Source: Longimicrobiales bacterium
GTDB taxonomy: Bacteria > Gemmatimonadota > Gemmatimonadetes > Longimicrobiales > Gaopeijiaceae
Direction: 5' to 3'
Assembly: GCA_951828585.1 (NCBI GenBank)
Contig: OX639991.1
Coordinates: forward strand, 1,644,576 to 1,708,575
Length of the DNA stretch: 64,000 nucleotides
Both the position numbers and the translations under genes were made by a program. Of the stretch, positions 36,862-44,169 are shown in pieces (within the stretch, counting starts at the first letter, position 1; each line of letters begins with the position of its first letter). The notes beneath the pieces were generated by a model that saw only the letters and a program-made list of their open reading frames with translations, did no database searches and was not told the origin of the DNA.

Positions 36862-37899
36862 CTACCCTTTACCGGCCCGCCTACGCGACCAGAGCAGAAC
36901 GATACCGCATTCATGAGGAGGTTCACGATAGTCGGCTATGGGGAGATAGCGCCCCGGAACCCGCCCGGGGTCATACACTTCGGCGAACTCCAATTCCTCC
37001 GCCTGAATGTCGTTCATGTTCAACCCCGCCAGGCCTACGGGCCGCCCGTCCAGGAACACGGGTATCGGACAACCGGAGTAGGTCGCGAGCCTTGCGAGAT
37101 GCCCCGTTCGTAACACCTGAAACCCTGCAAGGTGCCTGAAAACGTCCGAGAGGTACGGTTCGGACTGCTCAATGAGTTCCTCCCGGGTCAGGAGCCTGTC
37201 CGGCCAGCGATGATCGAGCCTCCAGTACACTCCCTGCTTTTCCAGGAACCGGGACCGGGCCTCCACCTCGAGGGGTGCCAGAACCACGGCGTCGATCGCC
37301 AACGACACCTCTACGGCCGTCGTGCGCCCGTCTTGCAACGAGATGGGCTCGGTGCGCGTCTCGTAGCCGAAACTCTGCACGGTGACCTCGGCAACCGGCC
37401 CGCTCAGGTCACGAAACTCGACCCACCCCCGCCCGTCCGTCATCCGGGCCTGCCCCCCGGAGAGCGAGACGCCCGCCCCTTCGATCAGACGACCCGATCC
37501 GAACTCCGCCACCCTTACGAGCAACCTCCCGGGAATGCTCGTGTCCACTTCCCCCAGTTCATGCATCATGACCATCAGGTTGCCCGCGCGCTCCACGCGG
37601 AAGTCACCCCGCAGCGTGGCGTACCCGCCCTTGTGCGCGGTAAAGGTGTAGCGACCCGCCGGGAGGTCGAAGCCGACCTGCCCGTGCATCCCGGTGACGT
37701 ATCGTCTGGCGTGGCCCGCCACCTCGATCAACGCGCCCATCAAGGCCTCGTTCGTGTCCGCATCGCGCAGATTGGCGGTCACGCGGAACACCGTCGTGTC
37801 CTGTTCGGGCTCCTGGGCTGCCAGACCGGAGGGAGGCGCAAGGGAAGCGGCGGAGAGGGCAACTGCGACGCACGTGATTCCGGTGCCGGCCTTCGTCAT
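36862..37899 (-). CDS. Carboxypeptidase-regulatory-like/plug protein, exported
   Basis: 345 aa. Signal peptide (Leu-Ala-Ala-Gln cleavage near 28). Two carboxypeptidase-regulatory-like Ig folds follow (Ala-Leu-Met-Gly-Ala-Leu-Ile-Glu-Val-Ala-Gly, Gly-Arg-Tyr-Thr-Phe-Thr-Ala), then a TonB-plug-like region with Tyr-Trp-Arg-Leu-Asp-His and a segment near 260-290 (Cys-Pro-Ile-Pro-Val-Phe-Leu-Asp-Gly-Arg). No barrel. Common in Bacteroidota and Gemmatimonadota as receptor-like accessory proteins. Probably outer-membrane associated; function unknown. It is bounded by 28-bp direct repeats. Confidence 0.7.
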   Translation of the reverse strand: MTKAGTGITCVAVALSAASLAPPSGLAAQEPEQDTTVFRVTANLRDADTNEALMGALIEVAGHARRYVTGMHGQVGFDLPAGRYTFTAHKGGYATLRGDFRVERAGNLMVMMHELGEVDTSIPGRLLVRVAEFGSGRLIEGAGVSLSGGQARMTDGRGWVEFRDLSGPVAEVTVQSFGYETRTEPISLQDGRTTAVEVSLAIDAVVLAPLEVEARSRFLEKQGVYWRLDHRWPDRLLTREELIEQSEPYLSDVFRHLAGFQVLRTGHLARLATYSGCPIPVFLDGRPVGLAGLNMNDIQAEELEFAEVYDPGRVPGRYLPIADYREPPHECGIVLLWSRRRAGKG

Positions 37900-37917
37900 C
37901 GTTTCCGCCGTGGCTTG

Positions 37918-37945
37918 TGTGGAGTTGTCGGTGATTCCGCGCTAG
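37918..37945 (+). repeat. 28-bp direct repeat, copy 2
   Basis: TGTGGAGTTGTCGGTGATTC followed by CGCGCTAG; differs from 36815-36842 at two bases. On the plus strand it reads Val-Glu-Leu-Ser-Val-Ile-Pro-Arg and a stop, the same as the end of the hydrolase remnant, although no other hydrolase sequence precedes it. Confidence 0.6.
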
Positions 37946-37988
37946 AATGGAATCTCAAAGTCTCTTCAAGATACCGGGAGTGTGATCG

Positions 37989-39110
37989 ATGAAGCCAGTC
38001 AACTGTTCAGCGATTTTCGCTTTCGGCACCACTCTTTCCCTTGCCGCCGCCCTCACCGCCCAGGAAGTCCTCAACTGGGCAGATTTCGAACTCTGTAACG
38101 ACTGCGAATTCGAGATGACCGAACTCGTCCGCCTGGGCGACAGGGACGGAGCGGGAATCATCGAGGCCGACCACATGCGCGCCGCCTGGAGCGAGGAGTT
38201 GGGATATCTGCTCTTCCATCTGGGCGGTACCGGAATCAAGATGTTCGATCACGACGGAGCGTTCATGCGGGAGATCGGGAGAGAAGGGGAGGGGCCTGGC
38301 GAGTTTCGCTCCATTTGGGATCTGGATGTGATCGATGGACGAATCGTGGTGCTCGAGGGCGGAAGGAAGGCAGTCGTCATCCTGTCGCCTGCGGGGGAAT
38401 ACATTGCCCAGCGCCCCTACCAACATCCTGAAGGTGGACAGGTGACGCCTGTCGGCCAGGGACGGGTCGTCATGTTTGCGACCACGTGGCGCACGAGAGT
38501 CATCGAACACCCGCTCCACCTCATCGACCTGTCCACCGGAGCTACGACGCTCCAGTTCGGAGCCGCGAATGCTGGCGCCGAAGTGACCGACATCCTTTCA
38601 AAAACCGGCAAGCGCGTGGAGGGGAACGTGCTGAGCCGACCCGGCACGGTGTGGTGGGGCTGGATCGCGACCCCGGTCGTCCAGGAATGGTCCGCGGAGG
38701 GCGAGTTCCTGCGGCATGTGGAGGGGGAACTGCCCTGGTTTCCGGAGATCACCGAAATGCCGGACCGATCGAGGGAACCTCCGGAGACGATAATGACCGG
38801 GCTGGCGCTGGACGCGGACGACAACCTCTGGATGACCCTGAGGACCGCGGATCCCGCATGGGACGATGTCCTTCTGGAGCAACTTCGATTTGGATACGCA
38901 GTGCCCGCCGGTCGTGAGGACGAGTACTATGACACGCGCCTCGATGTCTTCAGCCTCCGCGAGCGGCGTCACCTCGGGCGGTTTGTGTGGGATTCGGCGG
39001 ACGGAAACCTGCTGGACCGCGGCGGCGAGCCGGCGGTGTATGTCCCTGAATACGACAACGCGATGGTGCCGCGGATTGTGGTGTACGGTGCGGTGCCGGC
39101 GAGGCCGTAG
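37989..39110 (+). CDS. 6-bladed beta-propeller protein, secreted
   Basis: 373 aa, signal peptide ending Leu-Thr-Ala-Gln. Signature Gly-Glu-Gly-Pro-Gly-Glu-Phe near residue 105. Cys-Asn-Asp-Cys near 36-39 is unusual for this family and might hold a metal or disulfide. The rest has six blade-like repeats with Asp-Asp-Asn-Leu-Trp. There is no lipobox, so it is probably periplasmic or secreted. Upstream region (37946-37988) is short, with no clear ribosome site. Ends 17 nt before apt. Confidence 0.75.
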   Translation: MKPVNCSAIFAFGTTLSLAAALTAQEVLNWADFELCNDCEFEMTELVRLGDRDGAGIIEADHMRAAWSEELGYLLFHLGGTGIKMFDHDGAFMREIGREGEGPGEFRSIWDLDVIDGRIVVLEGGRKAVVILSPAGEYIAQRPYQHPEGGQVTPVGQGRVVMFATTWRTRVIEHPLHLIDLSTGATTLQFGAANAGAEVTDILSKTGKRVEGNVLSRPGTVWWGWIATPVVQEWSAEGEFLRHVEGELPWFPEITEMPDRSREPPETIMTGLALDADDNLWMTLRTADPAWDDVLLEQLRFGYAVPAGREDEYYDTRLDVFSLRERRHLGRFVWDSADGNLLDRGGEPAVYVPEYDNAMVPRIVVYGAVPARP

Positions 39111-39127
39111 GAGCGTTCTGTCTGGCC

Positions 39128-39682
39128 ATGCTTACCAGCCTGTCAGCTCGCATCAAGTCGCTGATCCGCGCCGTCCCCGACTTCCCCATTCCCGGAATCC
39201 GCTTTCGCGACGTGATGGGGCTGGTGGAGGACGCCGATGGGTTTCGGGAGGCGACGGCGGCGCTGGCGGATCGATTCCGGGATGCGGCGCCCGAGGTCGT
39301 GGTGGGGATCGAGGCGCGCGGGTTCATCTTCGGGGTGCCGGTGGCGCAGGAGCTCGGCGTGGGTTTCGTGCCCGTGAGGAAGGCGGGGAAGCTGCCGGGC
39401 GAGGTGCGGGGCGTCGACTACGAGCTCGAATACGGGACCGCGCGGGTGGAGATGCAGGAGGTCGCGCCGATCGGGGTGGGGACGCGGGTGTTGCTGATCG
39501 ACGACCTGGTGGCCACGGGGGGGAGCGCGGCGGCGGCGATCGAGCTGGTCAGGGGGATGGGCGGGGTGGTGGTGGGGGCGGGTTTCGTGGTGGATCTGCC
39601 GGAACTGCCGGGGGCGGGGCGGCTGAGGGATCTCGGGGTCGAGGTTTTCGCGCTTTGCAGTTTCCTGGGGGAGGAGGAATAG
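39128..39682 (+). CDS. apt: Adenine phosphoribosyltransferase
   Basis: 184 aa, full length. It salvages adenine with PRPP to AMP in the cytosol. The PRPP-binding loop is Val-Leu-Leu-Ile-Asp-Asp-Leu-Val-Ala-Thr-Gly-Gly-Ser (about 122-134). The N-terminal Phe-Pro-Ile-Pro-Gly-Ile-Arg-Phe-Arg-Asp and Gly-Ile-Glu-Ala-Arg-Gly-Phe-Ile-Phe are diagnostic of APRT. Confidence 0.92.
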   Translation: MLTSLSARIKSLIRAVPDFPIPGIRFRDVMGLVEDADGFREATAALADRFRDAAPEVVVGIEARGFIFGVPVAQELGVGFVPVRKAGKLPGEVRGVDYELEYGTARVEMQEVAPIGVGTRVLLIDDLVATGGSAAAAIELVRGMGGVVVGAGFVVDLPELPGAGRLRDLGVEVFALCSFLGEEE

Positions 39683-39727
39683 GGCGGAAGGTGGTCGGCG
39701 AGGCGGCCACACAATCGCGAATTGTAA

Positions 39728-39756
39728 ACTCCAGGTGACATTAAGTCATGTGGAGT
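39728..39756. other. Imperfect stem-loop immediately upstream of the intron
   Basis: ACTCCAGGTGAC (39728-39739), 5-nt loop ATTAA, GTCATGTGGAGT (39745-39756): arms complementary except for two positions. It is followed by TTGTCA and then GTGCG at 39762. Group IIC introns typically insert a few bases after a stem-loop of this sort. It may also be the apt terminator. Confidence 0.6.
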
Positions 39757-39993
39757 TGTCAGTGCGCCGTGGAAAGGCGCGCTTTCCTGGTGGGTGCGAA
39801 TCCCACCCAGCTATCGCTCCGGCTGGTAGCGGCCAGAGCGGTTCATGGAGGTAACGACATGGGCTGAAGCACTTTGGCGAGACGGGCCGCCTTGGGCGGC
39901 TCAGCGACCATGCAGGCCGGAACGCGAGTGAACGCCGAGCAGGCCTCGAAACACATAACGGAACCTGCCAACGACGTTGAGACACTTTCCGAT

Positions 39994-41031
39994 TCAGTTT
40001 AGTGAGCCCTCCTTTCCCCCGTTGGCCGGCTCTGCTCCATCGGCTGCCGTGACGGGGAGTGCGCGGTTGATCCAGACCTCCACCGGGAGTTCCGCAGCTC
40101 TCGGCGGGCCACCGACAAAGCGGTCGGGCCGGGCGGCGTAGGCCGCAGCCAGCACCTTCTGTCTGTGCTCGATGACCGCGGGGGCGCGGCCGAGATGGAC
40201 CTGTTCCGGCGTCAGCAAGCCGATGCCGCCGTGCCGGTGCTCGGTGTTGTACCACTGGAAGAACTCCCGGCAGAAGTCCTTCGCCTCCTCGATGTTGCCG
40301 AAGCGACCCGGGAAGCCCGGATGGTACTTGACGGTCTTGAAGTGCGCCTCCGAGTAAGGGTTGTCGTTCGAGACCCTGGGGCGGCCCAGCGACTGGGTGA
40401 CGCCCAGGTCGGCCAGGAGCTGCGCCGTGCACTTGGCCGTCATGGGAGATCCCCGGTCCGAGTGCAGCGTGAGCACCCGGGGCTGCACACCGTGCTTGAG
40501 GCATGTCTCCCCGATCAAGTGTCCGGCCAAGCCGGCGGTCTTGCGCTCCGCCACCATCCATCCGGCGGCGTAGCGGCTGTAGATGTCCAGGATCACGTAC
40601 AGATAGAAGTACTGCCACTTCTCCGGCCCCAGCAGCCGGGTGATGTCCCAGGACCACACCTCGTTGGGTGCCCTGGCCACCACCTCGGGCTTCGGGTGGT
40701 TGGGATGGCTACGTTGCGCCCGGCGCTCGCGGACCGCCTGATTCTCGGCCAGGACGCGGTACATCGTCCGCTCCGAACACAGATAGACGCCCTCGTCCAG
40801 CAGCGTCGCGTACACTTCCGCGGGAGCACGGTCCGCGAAGCGCGGCGAGCACAGCACACCAAAGACCCCCGCCCGCTCCGTCGCGTCCAGGGCCCGGGCA
40901 GGAGCCGGCCGGGGCTGCCACTGCCCGGTCTTCGGCCTCCGGCGACGGTAGAACGTGGCGCGCGCAACCCCGAGGGCTTTGCACGCCGCGCGTACGCCCA
41001 CGTGCCCGGCCAAGCCTCTGGCCGCGCTCAA
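39994..41031 (-). CDS. IS3-family transposase OrfB (DDE integrase)
   Basis: 345 aa. Catalytic Asp in Trp-Ser-Trp-Asp-Ile-Thr-Arg-Leu-Leu, second Asp in Leu-His-Ser-Asp-Arg-Gly-Ser-Pro, Glu in Ser-Asn-Asp-Asn-Pro-Tyr-Ser-Glu-Ala-His-Phe-Lys-Thr. N-terminal helix-turn-helix. ATG overlaps the end of OrfA by 4 nt; in this family a -1 frameshift often makes an OrfAB fusion. It cuts and joins DNA ends during transposition. Confidence 0.9.
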   Translation of the reverse strand: MSAARGLAGHVGVRAACKALGVARATFYRRRRPKTGQWQPRPAPARALDATERAGVFGVLCSPRFADRAPAEVYATLLDEGVYLCSERTMYRVLAENQAVRERRAQRSHPNHPKPEVVARAPNEVWSWDITRLLGPEKWQYFYLYVILDIYSRYAAGWMVAERKTAGLAGHLIGETCLKHGVQPRVLTLHSDRGSPMTAKCTAQLLADLGVTQSLGRPRVSNDNPYSEAHFKTVKYHPGFPGRFGNIEEAKDFCREFFQWYNTEHRHGGIGLLTPEQVHLGRAPAVIEHRQKVLAAAYAARPDRFVGGPPRAAELPVEVWINRALPVTAADGAEPANGGKEGSLN

Positions 41032-41477
41032 GAGCGCTTCCCGTCCCCGGGGCTCACACCCAGCAGCCCCGCAACTTTTCCCTGGACATCGATGATGATG
41101 CGCGCCTTGCGAAGTTCCTCGCGCAACCGCGCGTTCTCCCGCTCCAGCTTCCGCACCCTCTTCGCCTCACGCTTCCCGCCGGACGGCCTCGGGCCTCGCT
41201 TCTTCGCCAGCCTCCGCAGCGACCCTTCCCGCGCCGCCTTCCGCCACGACGACAAGTGCGAACTATACAGTCCTTCGCGCCGAAGCAGCTCTCCGATCTC
41301 GCCCGGTGTATCGCAGGCGTCCGCCTTCTCCACGATCGAAAGCTTGTACGCCGCCGTGAACCGCCGCCGCGTCGTCTTCGCCGCAACCTCCGGATCCGGC
41401 CGGGCTGCCGCGCTTCGCTTGCCCTCCCCCGTGGAGAGGGGCGTTCCGTTCACCTTCATTCCTTCTCCTCGTGCCAT
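41028..41477 (-). CDS. IS3-family transposase OrfA (HTH protein)
   Basis: 149 aa. Helix-turn-helix region (Arg-Arg-Phe-Thr-Ala-Ala-Tyr-Lys-Leu-Ser-Ile-Val, then Ser-Ser-His-Leu-Ser-Ser-Trp-Arg-Lys) plus a Lys/Arg-rich part and a leucine-rich coiled segment near the end. It binds the inverted repeats and regulates transposition with OrfB. Confidence 0.85.
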   Translation of the reverse strand: MARGEGMKVNGTPLSTGEGKRSAAARPDPEVAAKTTRRRFTAAYKLSIVEKADACDTPGEIGELLRREGLYSSHLSSWRKAAREGSLRRLAKKRGPRPSGGKREAKRVRKLERENARLREELRKARIIIDVQGKVAGLLGVSPGDGKRS

Positions 41478-42056
41478 CGTTCAACTCTCTGCCTCGCCCT
41501 ACTCTAATCTCTTTCTCCTCTCGTGTCTCGCGTGTGTTGGCAGAGAGGGTAATGCGGAAGCCGACCCTTCTGTCAATAGGGGAAGGCCGTCGGTCGGCCG
41601 GGATGCCCGTCGAGGAAAGGGGCCTCAGGTGTGGAGGGATGACGGAGGAGCGAAAGCCTGCGGGAGTGGCTTTGCCTACGAACCCCGCGTGAAGGGGCGG
41701 AGAGTTCCGAAGCATCACATGCGTAAGCGAAGGGGCCGGGCCGAATGGAGGCTCGGTGCCGCCGGGGCGTGAACAGGCCCGGCGGCGCGACGGCGAGGGA
41801 CACCGCGCGGGTGAAGCCGTGCAGCCTCTGGCAGCCGGAGGAACGCAAGCCACCGGCACCGTGAGTGTGACCCCGAACCGGTGTTCCGCGTGCGAGTGGC
41901 ATGATCCCACTGGAGAGCCACATAACGGGAAATCCGCACGTCCGGTTCGGAGGGCAGGGGGTGGAAACGGACCTACGGGAGCCGGACTGAGCACCGCCGC
42001 GAAAGCGAGTGGAATTGACGCACCGGACCCTAAGGGCACCGCGCCACCCCCTGACC

Positions 42057-43269
42057 CTACTCGTGGGAATTGCGACCGGATCTTGGCGGAGGATTCCCGG
42101 CGCGGATCCGTGCCGCGCGCAACTGAGCCAGAGGGACCGGCGGCCCACGCCAGACGACGCCACGGATGATGGTGAGGAGCGCGGAGCGCCAGATCGTGTA
42201 CACGATGACGAGGACGGCGGCCGGGAAGGGAATCGCGCTCCACCAGGGGTAGGAATCATCCCGCGAGACGGTGCCGGCGACCCCCCAGTAGATGAGCGGG
42301 CAGGCCGCGAAGAGGGCGCCGGCCAGAAACATGGCCGCTCGACAGAAGCAGCGGCGCCATCACGAGCGGGGCGACGGCCAGCCAGGTGATGGTGGCGGTG
42401 GTGCCCGCAGCCATGAACAGGTTGTAGTCCAGGGCGGCGAAGGAGTTCTTCTCAAGTCCTCGAATGAAGTCCCCCAGGGAATGGTACCAGGGACACTCGA
42501 AAAGCGCCTTTCCCTCGAGGAAGTCGGATCGCATTCCCGACTTCTTCACGGCCTGGCCCAGCCGGAGATCCTCGTCGGGCCGGAGTGCAACACGCTCGTG
42601 CCCCCCGAGCGCACGGTACGAGTCGGCGCGCATGATCGTGTAGGAGCCGATTCCGAAGAAGGCGGAACTCCGGGGATCCTTCACCTTCCAGAGCTGCAGC
42701 CTGGCGCCGATGAAGAGACGCGACACGATCGTGCAGACCTGGAGCATGGTGCCGGTGACGGCGAGGCGGGGCGCGGCGGCGAGGTGATCGAGGCGCTCCC
42801 GGACGAGATGGCGCACGCCGTACGCCGCGGCATCGGGGGCGAAGGTCACGTCGGCGTCGGTGAAGAGAAGGATCTCGCCGGTGGCCGCGTCGGGGCCGCG
42901 CTGGGCCGCGTGAGGCTTGCCGAACCACCCGGGCGGGAGTTCGTCGATGTGCAGGACGGTGAGGCGTGGGTCGCCAGTGCCGAGCCGTTCGGCGATCTCA
43001 CCGGTGTGGTCGGAGGAGCGGTCGTTGACGTAGATGACTTCGTAGTCGGGGTAGCGTAGCGCGAGGAGGGACCGGAGGGCCGGTTCCATGGAGCGCTCCT
43101 CGTTGTGCGCGGTGACGATGATGGAGAGGCGGGGGGGTGGGGGGTCGTCGGGGTGGGGTGGGGCGGCCTGGTCGAGCCGGGGGATCAGGTGGCGGCCGAG
43201 TATGGTGGTGGTCGCGAGGGCGAGCCAGATGGCGACGGTGAGGGCGGCGAGGGCGAGGGGGAGGGTCAT
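42057..43269 (-). pseudogene. Family 2 glycosyltransferase, frameshifted near its C-terminus
   Basis: The first frame (43269 to 42256) has an N-terminal membrane helix, Ile-Ile-Val-Thr-Ala-His-Asn-Glu-Glu, acceptor motif Thr-Asp-Ala-Asp-Val near 138 and Arg-Pro-Asp-Glu-Asp-Leu-Arg-Leu-Gly near 235. It ends in unrelated residues after Ser-Gly-His-Val. A second frame from 42332 gives membrane helices and Trp-Arg-Gly-Pro-Pro-Val-Pro-Leu-Ala-Gln-Leu-Arg, the normal end of this family. The shift lies at 42326-42332. The stop (42057-42059) falls in the last bases of the intron. Product would be a membrane-anchored sugar transferase if intact. Confidence 0.75.
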
Positions 43270-43305
43270 GGGGATGGGGGGGCGGGCCGGTGATTTGCGG
43301 CTGGC

Positions 43306-43500
43306 TTATCCCCGGCACACCGTCCCGGGAACCGGAAGTCCGTCCCTCTCGAGCTCTTCGGTGTAGAGCTGGATGGCCTCGCGGATGAGGCTGGCAACCT
43401 CCTTGCGGGTTTTCGCTGCAGCAACACATCCGGGCAGTTCCGGGACATGGGCTCCGTAGCTGGTCGGTCCCTCTTCGATCACGACGGTGTATTCCATCAC
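43306..43500 (-). CDS. HicB-like antitoxin (second copy)
   Basis: 64 aa. Hallmarks of the HicB RNase-H-like fold: Tyr-Gly-Ala-His-Val-Pro-Glu-Leu-Pro-Gly-Cys near the N-terminus and Ile-Arg-Glu-Ala-Ile-Gln-Leu-Tyr. It lacks a C-terminal DNA-binding domain. Sits 24 nt after the other hicB, which itself overlaps a HicA-like gene. Whether it is a true antitoxin or a decayed copy is unclear. Confidence 0.65.
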   Translation of the reverse strand: MMEYTVVIEEGPTSYGAHVPELPGCVAAAKTRKEVASLIREAIQLYTEELERDGLPVPGTVCRG

Positions 43501-43523
43501 GGTAGTAGGCTGGGGTGGGGGCT

Positions 43524-43781
43524 TCAGGCACGCTGTCCGGCATACTCTGCCGCGAGACTGGCCGTCGGCTCGAGTCCGTCCTCAATCATGGTTTCGATGT
43601 AGAGTCGCTTCGCGTTCTCCAGATTGGCCAAGGCATCGGCCTGTGTCGTTCCGTGACTCTCGCACCCCGGCAATTCGATTACGCGAGCGACGTAGCATGG
43701 AGAGCCGTCCGTGCACTCCTCAAGCGTCACGGTGTGCTGGTACGGAAGGGCCAGATAGTGTTCAATGTTCTTCATCGCCAT
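43524..43781 (-). CDS. HicB-family antitoxin
   Basis: 85 aa. Tyr-Val-Ala-Arg-Val-Ile-Glu-Leu-Pro-Gly-Cys and Ala-Leu-Ala-Asn-Leu-Glu-Asn-Ala-Lys match HicB. It overlaps the end of the HicA-like gene by 20 nt, so the two are coupled. HicB binds and neutralises HicA and represses the operon. No DNA-binding tail is seen. Confidence 0.75.
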   Translation of the reverse strand: MAMKNIEHYLALPYQHTVTLEECTDGSPCYVARVIELPGCESHGTTQADALANLENAKRLYIETMIEDGLEPTASLAAEYAGQRA

Positions 43782-44040
43782 TCCTCGTGCTCTCCTTCAC
43801 GTTCTCAAGCTGTTCCAACTCGCTGATGAGCCTTAGCGCGGTGATAGTGTAGCCCTTCGGCAGGGACCGATGCCGGGCCACGGTGGCTCGAAGCTGCGGA
43901 AAGGCTGGGTGGGAGTATACGGTGTGGTTGCTGCCTTCCCGCTTCTTGAAGCCGTAGCTGATGTAGATCCGGTCAAGGTCACGCCACCCCCATCCGCTCT
44001 TTGAAGCTGACATCCGTTTCCGGAGCTTGTCGTCGACCAT
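43762..44040 (-). CDS. HicA-family mRNA interferase toxin
   Basis: 92 aa from the ATG at 44040. HicA dsRBD-like fold with the catalytic His in Gly-Ser-Asn-His-Thr-Val-Tyr, preceded by Tyr-Gly-Phe-Lys-Lys-Arg-Glu and followed by Arg-His-Arg-Ser-Leu-Pro-Lys-Gly-Tyr. The N-terminal ~25 residues are longer than usual. It would cleave mRNA when free of HicB. Confidence 0.7.
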   Translation of the reverse strand: MVDDKLRKRMSASKSGWGWRDLDRIYISYGFKKREGSNHTVYSHPAFPQLRATVARHRSLPKGYTITALRLISELEQLENVKESTRNGDEEH

Positions 44041-44169
44041 TGGATGATAGCGTCCTGGGGGTCTGGGTGCACTGCGGATTCCGTCCACAGTTTTGCTGGG
44101 GAGTCCAAGAAAAGGGGTGTGGACGGGCGGTTCCATGTCCCGATGGGACAGATTTCGGAGCGGTTCCCC

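Larger units (their letters stand above)
39977..41576 (-). mobile_element. IS3-family insertion sequence
   Basis: About 1.6 kb with two transposase genes on the minus strand. Both ends begin with TTGA (39977-39980; complement at 41573-41576), followed by weakly matching inverted repeats. No clear target duplication. It is inserted in a group II intron. Confidence 0.7.
39762..42064 (+). ncRNA. Putative group IIC intron without its own RT, interrupted by IS3
   Basis: 5' end GTGCG (39762), then segments resembling domain I of bacterial IIC introns (GGTGGGTGCGAATCCCACC hairpin; GGCTGGTAGCGGCCAGAGC). Domain 5 is a 34-nt hairpin at 41915-41948, beginning GAGCC and ending CGTCCGGTTC. Domain 6 pairs GGGCAGGGGGTGG (41952-41964) with CCACCCCCTG-A-CCC (42044-42057), with a bulged A at 42054 as branch point. 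The end is near CTACTCG, 42058-42064. The IS (39977-41576) splits domain I, leaving about 700 nt of intron RNA. No reverse transcriptase is present, so mobility in trans would be needed. The 78-nt loop in domain 6 is unusual. Exact 3' end is uncertain. Confidence 0.6.

Noticed and set aside
39977-39980. Target-site duplication for the IS3 element
   Set aside because: Bases flanking the two ends (ACGACG and TAGGGG) do not match; ends may be off by a few bases or the duplication was lost.
40165-41772. Long plus-strand frame opposite the IS3 transposases
   Set aside because: Antisense of two recognised transposase genes; no motif of its own.
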